Assembly (NCBI GenBank): GCA_943357285.1
Contig: CALRGJ010000001.1
Location: forward strand, 152,980 to 216,979
Length of the DNA stretch: 64,000 bases
Reading direction: 5' to 3'
DNA from: Candidatus Peribacteria bacterium
GTDB taxonomy: Bacteria > Patescibacteriota > Gracilibacteria > UBA1369 > LOWO2-01-FULL-3
A program made the position numbers and the translations under genes. The notes under the pieces were generated by a model. It searched no databases and had not been told where the DNA came from. It saw only the letters and a program-made list of their open reading frames with translations. Numbering within the stretch: position 1 is the stretch's first letter; the number at the start of each line of letters is the position of its first letter. Positions 1-8,473 of the stretch are shown piece by piece.

Positions 1-1212
1 GTTTTGGTAGTTTTCCAAAATTGCTACGAGGGTGCGAGTCATGGCGCAAGCGGTGCCGTTCAAAGTGTGAACGTATTCGTTCTTTCCTTCTTTTGTCTTA
101 TAACGGATTTTGCTGCGACGAGCTTGGAAGTTTGTGCAGTTTGAACAAGATGTAAGTTCACGGAATTTTCCTTGAGTAGGAATCCACACTTCGATGTCGT
201 ATTTCTTTGCTGCTGGCATACCGAGGTCGCCGGCGCAAATATCTAGAACTTGGTAATGAAAACCTAATTCCTGCATGATTTCTTCTTCGATGCTGCGGAT
301 TAATTCGTGTTCAGCTTCAGATTTATCCGGGTGGCAAAAACTAAACATTTCTATCTTGTCGAATTGGTGAACACGGATAATTCCGGCTGTATCTTTGCCG
401 TATGAACCTGCTTCGCGACGGAAACAAGTGGAGAAACCTACATAACGGATTGGAAGTTTTTCTTCTGGGAGTATTTCTGTGTAGTGAAGCATTGTGAGTG
501 GAACTTCAGATGTTCCTGCAAGATAGAGATCGTCGTTCTCAGGATTTTCTGCAGACTTTGGATTCACGTGATAGATTTCGTTTTTATCAGCTGGGAAGAA
601 TCCGGTAGCAAACATCGCTTCTTCTTTTACAAGAACCGGTGGAATAATTGGCTGAAATCCTTTAGCCATTAATTTGTGAAGAATGTGTTGTACAAGCGCA
701 AATTCGAGAAGTACTGCTTCGTTTTTTAGATAGTAAAAGCGTGTACCAGAAGTGCGAGTACCGCGTTCAAGGTCGAGAAGATTTAGAGAAGTTCCGAGTT
801 GAATATGATCTTTAGGTTCGAAGTCGAATTTTGGCTTTTCTCCATGAGTTTTGCATGGTTTATTGTCCTCTTCTGTTCCGTCCGGAGTAGATTCTCCTGG
901 AGGATTTGGTACAAAAACTGCTAGATCATCTATTTCTTTTTCTAATCTTGCTAGATCTGGCTCTAGGGCTTTGATTTCTTCTTTAATCTTAGTCATTTCA
1001 GCGATAATTGTCGCTTTTTCTTCCTTTGAAGCGCTTTTTACTTTGTCGCTTTGTTCATTTTGTTTAGCGCGAAGAACCTCAAATTTCTGCATTTTTTCAT
1101 TGCGTTCGTTGTAGAGTTTGATGATCTGGTCGATGTCGGTTTTGAAACGTTTGCGAGCAGCACCTTGCTTTATAGCTCCTGGATTTTCAACGATAAATTT
1201 GATGTCTAACAT
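1..1212 (-). CDS. serS: Seryl-tRNA synthetase, C-terminus cut by window edge
   Basis: Charges tRNA-Ser with serine in the cytoplasm. Translating leftward from the ATG at 1212 gives 404 residues in one open frame that reaches position 1, so only about the last 20-25 residues of a normal SerRS (about 425) are missing. The N-terminal ~110 residues are the long antiparallel coiled-coil arm (starting MLDIKFIVENPGAIKQG). The class II core follows: TSEVPLT, then motif 2 with FRREAGSYGKDT and VHQFDK, and the conserved ELTSCSNCTNFQARRSKIRY segment with NGTACAMTRT near the edge. It is downstream of efp on the same strand, with 187 bp between them that hold no gene. The family is unmistakable. Confidence 0.97.
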   Translation of the reverse strand, partial: MLDIKFIVENPGAIKQGAARKRFKTDIDQIIKLYNERNEKMQKFEVLRAKQNEQSDKVKSASKEEKATIIAEMTKIKEEIKALEPDLARLEKEIDDLAVFVPNPPGESTPDGTEEDNKPCKTHGEKPKFDFEPKDHIQLGTSLNLLDLERGTRTSGTRFYYLKNEAVLLEFALVQHILHKLMAKGFQPIIPPVLVKEEAMFATGFFPADKNEIYHVNPKSAENPENDDLYLAGTSEVPLTMLHYTEILPEEKLPIRYVGFSTCFRREAGSYGKDTAGIIRVHQFDKIEMFSFCHPDKSEAEHELIRSIEEEIMQELGFHYQVLDICAGDLGMPAAKKYDIEVWIPTQGKFRELTSCSNCTNFQARRSKIRYKTKEGKNEYVHTLNGTACAMTRTLVAILENYQN

Positions 1213-1399
1213 AAAAAAATGTTTTTAGTATTCTTGCAGGGCGATTCTAGAAGGGAAATTGTTTTTAGTCAAAGAGAGGATTGAGTTGGTTTACGAAGCT
1301 ATATTGACTTTTTACTCAAATGGCGTAGCTTGTTTCCTTTGCAGTTCACAAAAAACAACCATTATGTCTCACAGTCGTAAAATTGATCAAGGAAGTACT

Positions 1400-1957
1400 T
1401 TACCCCTTGCTGACGTAGTTGCCTTCAGCTGTGTTCACCATGATGAGGTCGCCTTCTTCGATGAAGAGGGGAACTTTGATGGTGGCACCTGTTTCGATTG
1501 TGGCGTCTTTTGAACCACCGGTTGCTGTATCACCTTTATATCCTGGAGGTGCTGAAATTACTTTGAAAGTCATTTTTGGTGGAACTTGAATACTTACAGG
1601 AATTCCATCAATGTACATTGCGTAGCATTCTGTGTTTTCAACTAAGTATTTTGTAGAGTCTCCGATAGATTCTTTGTCTAAAGCAAATTGTTCGTATGTC
1701 TCGTTGTCCATGAAGTTATAATTTTCACCATCGTTGTAGAGGTATTGGCATTTTGTGCGTACTACGTCTACAAGTTCTACAGCTTCACCAGATTTGAAAG
1801 TGTGTTCAACAACCTGACCAGTTTTTAATTGGCGAAGTTTAGCTCTTGTGAAAGCAGTTCCCTTACCAGGATTCACGAATTGAGCTACTGCGATAAGCCA
1901 TGGATTTCCTTTGTGAAGGATTGTTAGACCTTGTTTTAAATCTGTTGTGCTGGACAT
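1400..1957 (-). CDS. efp: Elongation factor P
   Basis: Relieves ribosome stalling at polyproline by entering the E site beside peptidyl-tRNA. The 185-residue length matches the family. The N-terminal KOW-like domain contains the modification loop PGKGTAF, with Lys32 at the position of E. coli Lys34; the two OB domains follow, ending near GDLIMVNTAEGNYVSKG. The next gene upstream on the strand encodes an EpmA-type lysyltransferase, the enzyme that modifies this lysine, so Lys32 is probably lysylated. A possible promoter (TTGCAA, 17 bp, TAAATT on the minus strand) lies in the 161-bp gap before it. There is no Shine-Dalgarno motif before the ATG. The call is secure; the modification is inferred. 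Confidence 0.97.
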   Translation of the reverse strand: MSSTTDLKQGLTILHKGNPWLIAVAQFVNPGKGTAFTRAKLRQLKTGQVVEHTFKSGEAVELVDVVRTKCQYLYNDGENYNFMDNETYEQFALDKESIGDSTKYLVENTECYAMYIDGIPVSIQVPPKMTFKVISAPPGYKGDTATGGSKDATIETGATIKVPLFIEEGDLIMVNTAEGNYVSKG

Positions 1958-2118
1958 AATGTGAGAATTATTGATTGTGTGCGCAAATTTTCGAACAGTT
2001 GGAATTTACCTTCTGAATGGGAGATTTGCAAGGGAAGTGAACTGAATTAGGATGAGAGGAATCTTGGTTAGTAATATTTTGATTTGGATTTCTTGTCTAA
2101 ATTGATGGCAAAAAGACG

Positions 2119-3147
2119 TCAAATTTTACAAAGAGTGGGGGTGAGTTTGTTCATTGGGAAGAGCAGAACTTCCTCAATAGATTTTTTGTCGAGAAGGAGC
2201 ATGATGAGGCGGTCTAGGCCGAGGGCGATGCCGGCAGTAGGTGTCGTGATCTTTTCTAGTGCGTTGAGAAATTCTTCGTCGATTGGGAGAATTGTTTTGC
2301 CCATAGTTTTGCGGAGATTTTGTTCTTCGATGAGACGGGCGCGTTGTTCTTTTGAATCTGTTAATTCGGAAAAAGCGTTAGCCAGTTCTATGCCTTTAAT
2401 GTAGAGCTCGAAGCGTTCGGCGAAAAATTTATTTGATGCTGAGCGTTTGGCGAGTGCAGCTTGGCTAGCCGGATAGTCGTAGATAAAAATTGGCTGATTT
2501 AATTTTGTGAGTTCCGGTTCAATATTATTTAAGAAAATTTTGAAATAGAGGTCGTCCCAATTTTCGCAGCCATTAGTGTCTAGATTTTTGGCTTCGGCAT
2601 TTTTTTTGAAAGTTTCGAAGTCTTGGTTTTCGAGGAGGTCTAGTCCACAATATTTTATGAAAAGTTCATTCGTGGTGAAGCGTGGCCAAGGAGTGGAGAG
2701 ATTAATATTTTCAGATTGGTAGGTGAGGGATTTAGTTAGAGTAAGAACGAGATCCTCGCAATCTTTCATCAAATCTTTGTAGTCGGCATTTTTTCTGTAC
2801 CATTCGATCATAGTGAATTCCGGATTGTGCAGCGGTCCGTCCATTTCACCATTGCGGAAAACTTTGGTGATATTGAAAATTTTATCAAAACCTTCTGATG
2901 AGCCGAGAAGTTTTTTCATTTGCAACTCGGGAGAAGTGTTTAGATACACCGGAAGATCGGCTGTTTTTGAATTGGAAACAGAAGGAAAATTTAATCTAGA
3001 TTCGAAAGGTGTGAGGTGTGGTTCCATTCCTGGAATTGGAGTCATAATAGGAGTTTCTACTTCTAAAAAATCTGAGTGCACGAAAAAATCGCGTATTTTT
3101 TGAATGATAGTGCTTCGGTTCTTTGCTGTGTATTTGTCGCATTGCAT
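2119..3147 (-). CDS. epmA: EF-P lysine lysyltransferase (EpmA/GenX/PoxA), class II LysRS paralogue
   Basis: Attaches (R)-beta-lysine to the conserved EF-P lysine. It is a stand-alone LysRS catalytic core without the anticodon-binding domain (342 residues from the ATG at 3147). Diagnostic segments: YLNTSPELQMKKLL, FRNGEMDGPLHNPEFTMIEWYR, YDYPASQAALAKRS, ERFELYIKGIELANAFSELTD and the motif 3 region GIALGLDRLIMLLL. The Ala in GIALG is the residue that distinguishes EpmA (Ala298 in E. coli) from LysRS (Gly). The frame is open to 3204, but that extension has no family similarity and approaches the divergent gene at 3222. It sits directly upstream of efp on the same strand, which supports the pairing. 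No epmB (lysine 2,3-aminomutase) is in this window. Confidence 0.93.
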   Translation of the reverse strand: MQCDKYTAKNRSTIIQKIRDFFVHSDFLEVETPIMTPIPGMEPHLTPFESRLNFPSVSNSKTADLPVYLNTSPELQMKKLLGSSEGFDKIFNITKVFRNGEMDGPLHNPEFTMIEWYRKNADYKDLMKDCEDLVLTLTKSLTYQSENINLSTPWPRFTTNELFIKYCGLDLLENQDFETFKKNAEAKNLDTNGCENWDDLYFKIFLNNIEPELTKLNQPIFIYDYPASQAALAKRSASNKFFAERFELYIKGIELANAFSELTDSKEQRARLIEEQNLRKTMGKTILPIDEEFLNALEKITTPTAGIALGLDRLIMLLLDKKSIEEVLLFPMNKLTPTLCKI

Positions 3148-3221
3148 AGCCTTTTTATAGCAGATCTTGTGTGGATTACAAACTTGTAATATCATTCGCT
3201 CCATTTTTAATTTTAAAGTTT

Positions 3222-4247
3222 ATGGAAAATTCTACTGAAAGATTTGGATATGATGATGCTGCTAGAGCCAGAGATTTGCTTGTCTCTGATTTGCAAGGAC
3301 ATGGAATGGAACCGGCTCAGGTGAAAGATATGGTTATTTTGGGATCTGGTTTAGACACTTTTGGTTATGATCATATGGACGAGGGAAATGCTGGTAACGA
3401 GAGTGGTCCAATCAAAATTCCTTTTAATAGATTTTATAATGATCTTGGAATTGATAGCCTGAAGGGATCGGTGCAGGGGCATTCAAGGTCTTTAGTAGTT
3501 GGTTCTTTGAACGGAGACTTGAGTGGAAAACTTGTTTTAGCTCAATCAGGGAGAGAGCATCCATATGAAGGTGTTGCAACAAAAAGAGCAACTTTTTGGC
3601 TTAGAGTGGCTCAGCTTATGGGGGTAGAAACTTTGATTGGTTCAAATGCGAGTGGAAGTTTGACTCCGGGAAGTTTAGGAATTGGAGATTTAATGCTAGT
3701 TCATAGTGAGAAAGATTATGGAATGGATAATCCTTTGATTGGAGAAAATGATGAGAGGTTTGGTCCAAGATTTCCACATAGGGGTGATTCTTATCCGGAA
3801 GAAACAAGGAAAATGATTAAAATTGTGGCAGCTAGAATGGGAATTGATTTAGTTGAAGGGACTTATGTTCGTATGGCTGGTCCTAACTATGAATCGACAG
3901 AACAAGTTTATGATTTGAGAGCTATGCTGGATGAAATGTGGCATCAAGGTAGAGTTCAGAATGATGTGAGATTTAAAAAACCATTTACGGTGGGGACGGC
4001 AGGGATGTCTTCTACTTTTGAAAATATGGTGGCTCAGCATGCGTCTCAGTCTAAGGAAAATCCAGCTTTCAAAAATAGAGCTTATATTAGTGCTGTTACT
4101 AATTATGCGGCAATGCTTGGTCCAATAGGACTGATGAATGGAGAATTGAAACATGATCATGTCAAAGATGCTGCCGGGGAGATGAGAGGCAAGTTCGGCA
4201 ATTTGGTCAAAAATGTACTTCTTGAATTAAGAGGAGGTCAGGCTTAA
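3222..4247 (+). CDS. Purine nucleoside phosphorylase, trimeric class (PNP/MTAP superfamily)
   Basis: Phosphorolyses purine nucleosides to base and ribose-1-phosphate. Motifs in order: GSGLDTF (phosphate loop), GREHPYEG, GSNASGSLTPG, YVRMAGPNYES, GMSSTFENMVAQH and TNYAAM, which match the trimeric PNP fold. At 341 residues it is longer than the usual ~275; the extra length includes an insertion between YDLRAML and FTVGTAGM. The ATG at 3222 was chosen over a frame opening at 3171, because the family-like sequence begins there and the upstream part overlaps the epmA start region. The 3' end overlaps the next, convergent gene by 21 bp. Substrate preference (guanosine, inosine or methylthioadenosine) cannot be read from sequence. 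Confidence 0.85.
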   Translation: MENSTERFGYDDAARARDLLVSDLQGHGMEPAQVKDMVILGSGLDTFGYDHMDEGNAGNESGPIKIPFNRFYNDLGIDSLKGSVQGHSRSLVVGSLNGDLSGKLVLAQSGREHPYEGVATKRATFWLRVAQLMGVETLIGSNASGSLTPGSLGIGDLMLVHSEKDYGMDNPLIGENDERFGPRFPHRGDSYPEETRKMIKIVAARMGIDLVEGTYVRMAGPNYESTEQVYDLRAMLDEMWHQGRVQNDVRFKKPFTVGTAGMSSTFENMVAQHASQSKENPAFKNRAYISAVTNYAAMLGPIGLMNGELKHDHVKDAAGEMRGKFGNLVKNVLLELRGGQA

Positions 4248-4868
4248 GATGCTGAGCTTTTTTTGCTCTGCTATTTCTGCTTGAAATCTTTTTAATAAAG
4301 CTCTGGATAGTTTTGTTTGATTTGGTCTGCTGACGCGAAGAAGATTTTTTACTTTTAAGCTATCTGGATTAGTAATTCTTGTTACTACTATCTCTTGAGC
4401 TAAAGCACGAAATTCTTTTGTTATTTCTCCTATTTCAGGGAAAATTTCAGTTAAAATTTCTTTTTCCGGAATGTCTGAATCTAAAGCATTTTCTATTGCA
4501 GCTGAAATAGCAATTATTCCTTCTTCTGCATCTTGTTCTTCGAGACTTCTTAACCAATCAAAAATTTGATCTCTTGTTTCATGCTGAATAGCTGCAGTAG
4601 CAAAAATTCTTTTTAATGAGTTTTCTGGAATACCTTCTCCAAGATAAGTATTAGCAATTTTTTTATAAAGGGTTTGAAGGCTAGTTGAGGAAAGAAATTT
4701 TTGTAGATTTTCCAAAGCGATGAAAAGACTGTTTTCATCAGTAATGGTGTCTAGAATTTCCGTTGCTCGTATTAAACTTTCCTCATCACTAATTCCATCT
4801 AGTATAATTGTTTCCAGATCTGTTTTTATAGGTCCTAGTTCTAGTTTTGGGGTTTGTATTTCAGCCAT
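4227..4868 (-). CDS. Hypothetical alpha-helical protein, 213 aa
   Basis: I do not recognise this protein. It is acidic and predicted almost wholly helical, with regular leucine/isoleucine spacing and repeated short helices of HEAT/TPR-like look (for example LIRATEILDTITDENSLFIALENL), and a more basic C-terminus (LKRFQAEIAEQKK). There is no signal peptide, membrane segment or cysteine cluster. It is convergent with, and overlaps by 21 bp, the PNP gene. It is divergent from the gene at 4983, and its ATG lies 115 bp from that one, so their promoters share a short intergenic region. Its length and regular codon use support a real gene. Confidence 0.7.
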   Translation of the reverse strand: MAEIQTPKLELGPIKTDLETIILDGISDEESLIRATEILDTITDENSLFIALENLQKFLSSTSLQTLYKKIANTYLGEGIPENSLKRIFATAAIQHETRDQIFDWLRSLEEQDAEEGIIAISAAIENALDSDIPEKEILTEIFPEIGEITKEFRALAQEIVVTRITNPDSLKVKNLLRVSRPNQTKLSRALLKRFQAEIAEQKKLSILSLTSS

Positions 4869-4925
4869 AATTTTTTAAAAGGTTGTTATTTTGATTTAAA
4901 ATTGCTCGATTGTCAAGATTATGGT

Positions 4926-4953
4926 TTGACTTAATAGAGAGAATCTCTATAAT
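4926..4953 (+). promoter_or_regulatory. Sigma-70-type promoter for the 4983 gene
   Basis: TTGACT at 4926-4931, a 16-bp spacer and a perfect TATAAT at 4948-4953. The expected start of transcription is near 4960, giving a 5' leader of about 23 nt before the ATG at 4983. This placement also rules out the in-frame TTG at 4953 as the start codon, because it lies inside the -10 box. Confidence 0.8.
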
Positions 4954-4982
4954 TGTGTACTAAAAAAATAATTGTTAGTTTT

Positions 4983-5747
4983 ATGGCTAATGAAACAGAA
5001 AATAAAGTGTTGGGTCTTGCGGATTTGTCTAGTGGGCTGGAAATGAAGATGGTTGGAATGGTCAAAGGTGTTGATGATGTAAAAGATGCTTTAGATGGTA
5101 ATCCATTCGATAAGTTGATGGTAATGCCGGTAGAGGAGCTAGTTGCTTTGCGAGAAATTTTGACTGGGGTGAGGGATGACGCTGATATTGTTATTAAATT
5201 ACTAGCTTTTATTGAAGGAGTAAGGGCAAAAGTTGATGCTACAAAGACAGTTGTGTCAGAAAAACCAATGCTTCCTTCCAAAGATATGGTTTCAGATAGT
5301 GGTCGTGAGCGTAATGAATTTACTGGAGAAGCTCATCTTGAGGAGATTGATCTTAATGTCGTTTTGACATTGGATTTTAAGACAGGGCTAATTCAAAGAA
5401 TAGAAGTTTTGGATTGGGGAGTTAAGTCAAAGACTTTGGCTCAAAATCAAATACAAACCACAATTGATGGTGGGGAATATGCAAAGGAAATTTTTTCTAG
5501 CACTATTATTAATTGGAATACTGAGAATGGTATTCGCGCCTTAGATAAGGAAATTGAAGATGTATTAAAGCAGAGAGGAAAGATCAATAAAGATGGTCAA
5601 AGAATGGATATCTCCATATTAAGCTCTGGTCAAATTCCTTCTTCGAGGGCTTGGGCTAATCCAAATAAAAAATTATTCCCAAAATGGAATGATGGTAGAC
5701 GGGCAAGTTTGGCGAATGAAAGAAAAGCTCAATTATCTCAAAGATAA
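4983..5747 (+). CDS. Hypothetical protein, 254 aa
   Basis: Not recognised. From the ATG at 4983 the protein begins MANETENKVLGLADLSSGLE. The first ~110 residues look helical and acidic; residues ~120-250 mix strands and helices and end in a basic, Trp-containing tail (RAWANPNKKLFPKWNDGRR). There is no signal peptide or membrane segment. It is preceded by a near-consensus promoter and followed 12 bp later by the 668-residue gene at 5760, so the two are probably co-transcribed and may act together. Confidence 0.75.
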   Translation: MANETENKVLGLADLSSGLEMKMVGMVKGVDDVKDALDGNPFDKLMVMPVEELVALREILTGVRDDADIVIKLLAFIEGVRAKVDATKTVVSEKPMLPSKDMVSDSGRERNEFTGEAHLEEIDLNVVLTLDFKTGLIQRIEVLDWGVKSKTLAQNQIQTTIDGGEYAKEIFSSTIINWNTENGIRALDKEIEDVLKQRGKINKDGQRMDISILSSGQIPSSRAWANPNKKLFPKWNDGRRASLANERKAQLSQR

Positions 5748-5759
5748 TTTAATAATTAG

Positions 5760-7766
5760 ATGACTTTAGAACTTCAAAAACAAGAAACAGCCTCGGCGCT
5801 TCTTGGACTGGATGCTCCTACTGAAAATTTGCGAACAATTTTTGAGAAAATTAATGTTGCCGAGAGTCCACGTGATTTTTTGTATTGCTTAGTGGAATTG
5901 CAGAATAGTGGTGTGAGTTTTGATGCAGCTTTAGAAAGAGTAGCAAATGATCTTTTGCCCAAAAATAGCTTTGATGTTGTGGCAAATATTCTTTCGCTTA
6001 TTTTTGATAAATTGAATACTGAAGTTTTGAGTGAGTTGATGGAGGTGGTTGATGAGCCGGCAAGCGTAAGGGCTTTGATAAATTTACTGGCTGTTTTGCA
6101 GAGGCATGAAACTGTTTTTTTTAATTTGGATTTAAATGTAGCTGGGGATGATGGGGTTGGTGAAAGTGAAGATGTAGTGTCACGGTCGGAGGTGGCAAGC
6201 TCAGATAGTGAGAAGAGAGTGAAGCCTACACGAAGATCTCGTTCTAAATTGCCTCCCAAACCTAAGGAAGGTATGCAATTAACAAGTGATGGAGAATATA
6301 AAAATTCACCTTCTAAGGACGTAGTTAGAAGAATGTGGGGAGCTAGGTTGGCTCAAATGATTGCTGCAGATGAGAAAATGGTGGGAGCTAGTTTTCTTAA
6401 ACGTCCAGCTCAGATTAAAGTATTAAGTTTAATGGGAGAGGAGGCTTTGGAATTGCCGATTTACGAGGGATTGGGAATCGATCCAAAACAGATTTGGTCA
6501 CCTGAATTTAATGGAATTATTGCAGATAGAATGAAAGCTAGAGTACCATTTAATGTTATAAAGGGAAATTTGTATGATGCTTATGTTGAAACTCATAAAG
6601 AGGATCCGTTGAAACGTTTTGATGTAATGAATTTGGATTTATGTGCTACTTTTGGCTCTTTTTTTACAACTGAAGATAAGTGGATTTTGTATAAGTTGGC
6701 TGATAACTCAGAATTAAGTATAAATACTAGAGCGAGACAAGATAAGGTTGATTTGGATGTGGCTGATGGGATATTGGATTCAATGAAAACTTTTTTACCA
6801 GAATATCAAAAATATTTTGATGCTTTATTGGAGCAAAAGGTGAAGATTTTTCCTGATCCAGAGGTTGCTGCTAACATGGTGCGTCGTCAGATGGGCACTC
6901 TTTTTTCATTGATAAGTAGTTTTCCGTCGCATGCTTTTGATTGTTGTAAAAAGGCAGATGAGCAATACCAGGGAGTTTTTCATGCAGTAAAATTTGTAAC
7001 GGGTCTAGTGGACTCTGGTCAATTTCCATTTAAGGAAGGTGCTGATGCTTACGATAAGGCATTGCATGTGAGTAATTGTGTGTTTTCGCCAGAAATAGCA
7101 GAAATATCGAAACAGATGAGTTTGTCCGCAGATTTAAAAAATATGAAAGAGGCGAGAAGACGTTTACGTGAAAATAAAAAAGTAGAAGGTGGGCGTCAAG
7201 AAAACGTTTCTGGTGGTGAGATAGACGAGGTTATTCATAGATGTGTTGCTGAACAATTTAAACAATATGGTTTAGATGGTGAGCCGGATCGTAACGATCC
7301 AAGGTATTTGCGTGTAGTTGCTGATTTAAAGTTGATCTGGGTTATGATGGCAACCAGCATGGCTAGCAGATATTCCAATGTTGGGCTGAAAAATGTTTCT
7401 TGTGTAACTTATACTCATGATCAACATCATACTTTTCAAAATTGGATGATTAGCATACGCAGAAACAGTAAGCCAGTTTCAGTATTAGATACATTGAGAA
7501 ATGCGCTGGATTCTTTAATTAATAATCCGGAAGTTTTTGTTGATGGAAATGCCAATGTCAGGGAGTGGAAGACTAGTGAGCCTAGAAAAATTGATATTCA
7601 TTCAAGTAGGATTTTAGATTTGCATAGAGACCATGAGGCTTTTAGAGTAAATAGGAGTATGTCCTATGAAAATAGACCAGAGAGGGCTTCGATTTCTCCA
7701 ATAGAAAGACTGAAAAGACAAACGCGTAGAAAAATTGAAAAGTCTTCTAGAAAGAAGAATAGGTAG
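5760..7766 (+). CDS. Hypothetical protein, 668 aa, with a possible degenerate methyltransferase-like fold
   Basis: No family is recognised with confidence. Residues 1-125 are helical. Residues ~130-175 are a low-complexity acidic-to-basic linker (RVKPTRRSRSKLPPKPKEG). Residues ~219-300 have the rhythm of a Rossmann methyltransferase: IKVLSLMGEEALELP, then IWSPEFNGIIADRMK (acidic residue after strand 2), VIKGNLYD and FDVMNLDLCATFG. The usual glycine-rich motif I is absent, so activity is doubtful. Residues 330-480 are helical; the last ~40 are strongly basic (RQTRRKIEKSSRKKNR). It follows the 4983 gene by 12 bp as a likely operon. Function is unknown. Confidence 0.7.
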   Translation: MTLELQKQETASALLGLDAPTENLRTIFEKINVAESPRDFLYCLVELQNSGVSFDAALERVANDLLPKNSFDVVANILSLIFDKLNTEVLSELMEVVDEPASVRALINLLAVLQRHETVFFNLDLNVAGDDGVGESEDVVSRSEVASSDSEKRVKPTRRSRSKLPPKPKEGMQLTSDGEYKNSPSKDVVRRMWGARLAQMIAADEKMVGASFLKRPAQIKVLSLMGEEALELPIYEGLGIDPKQIWSPEFNGIIADRMKARVPFNVIKGNLYDAYVETHKEDPLKRFDVMNLDLCATFGSFFTTEDKWILYKLADNSELSINTRARQDKVDLDVADGILDSMKTFLPEYQKYFDALLEQKVKIFPDPEVAANMVRRQMGTLFSLISSFPSHAFDCCKKADEQYQGVFHAVKFVTGLVDSGQFPFKEGADAYDKALHVSNCVFSPEIAEISKQMSLSADLKNMKEARRRLRENKKVEGGRQENVSGGEIDEVIHRCVAEQFKQYGLDGEPDRNDPRYLRVVADLKLIWVMMATSMASRYSNVGLKNVSCVTYTHDQHHTFQNWMISIRRNSKPVSVLDTLRNALDSLINNPEVFVDGNANVREWKTSEPRKIDIHSSRILDLHRDHEAFRVNRSMSYENRPERASISPIERLKRQTRRKIEKSSRKKNR

Positions 7767-7784
7767 CATATGGAGAAGGAGGAT

Positions 7785-8468
7785 TTATTTGCCTAAAAAG
7801 TTAATGCTGAGTTTTTTGTGAGTGAGGAGTTTATGAGCTGGGAATTCTTTTGCTGATTTTGTAGGTTTTTCGAGTTCGGCAATAATTTCCGGTTTGTTCT
7901 TTAAAAGGACGAAGAGATTTTTTGCTTTAAGGATTATTGGGAAAGTGAGAGTGAGTCTATCTTTTACGGCAAATTCTTTTGTGGTGGTGTGGGCGACTTT
8001 TGCCTTACTGGTCAGCTCTTTTGAATTTGGAAAAAGCGAAGCGGTGTGTCCGTCTGGGCCAATTCCGAGAATGGCGAGGTCGAAAGTTTTTGGTAATTCT
8101 TTGGTATATTCTTTAATAGATTTTTCTATTGGTAGAGTAGTGTCAAAAAAATGAAAATGGATATTTTTTGTAGAAGGATTCTGTGATGATTCTAAAATGG
8201 AAAAGGCTTCCGTAATCATTTTTTGATTGGAATCTTCGTTACTGGCTGGAACGTAGCGTTCATCAACTTGGTAAAAATGAATAGGATTTGAAAAGGGCAT
8301 GAAGCTTAGTTTTTTGGCTAAGGATGCATATATTTCCTTCGGAGTGTTGCCGCCACTGAGGGCGATATTGACGCGTGTTTTTTTCCCGTTGCCTCGACAA
8401 ATTTTTAAAATAAAATCTGCAGAAACATTAGTGAAGTCGTGGGGTCTAGTAATTGTTTGGAGTTTCAT
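7785..8468 (-). CDS. pgl: 6-phosphogluconolactonase
   Basis: Hydrolyses 6-phosphogluconolactone to 6-phosphogluconate, the second step of the oxidative pentose phosphate branch. The 227-residue length is normal. Motifs: ALSGGNTPKEIY (sugar-phosphate loop), FYQVDERYVPASNEDSN and DLAILGIGPDGHTASLFPNS, which are the DevB-type active site. It starts only 5 bp downstream of the zwf stop and is surely co-transcribed with it, so the two consecutive reactions are made from one mRNA. It is convergent with the 668-aa gene, 18 bp away. Confidence 0.96.
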   Translation of the reverse strand: MKLQTITRPHDFTNVSADFILKICRGNGKKTRVNIALSGGNTPKEIYASLAKKLSFMPFSNPIHFYQVDERYVPASNEDSNQKMITEAFSILESSQNPSTKNIHFHFFDTTLPIEKSIKEYTKELPKTFDLAILGIGPDGHTASLFPNSKELTSKAKVAHTTTKEFAVKDRLTLTFPIILKAKNLFVLLKNKPEIIAELEKPTKSAKEFPAHKLLTHKKLSINFLGK

Positions 8469-8473
8469 GAGTG

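Noticed and set aside
1259..1513. Rightward 84-codon frame between serS and efp
   Set aside because: It overlaps the efp 3' end on the opposite strand and shows no coding character.
4953..4982. TTG start extending the 254-aa gene upstream
   Set aside because: The TTG is inside the -10 box of a near-consensus promoter; the ATG at 4983 is downstream of the predicted transcription start.
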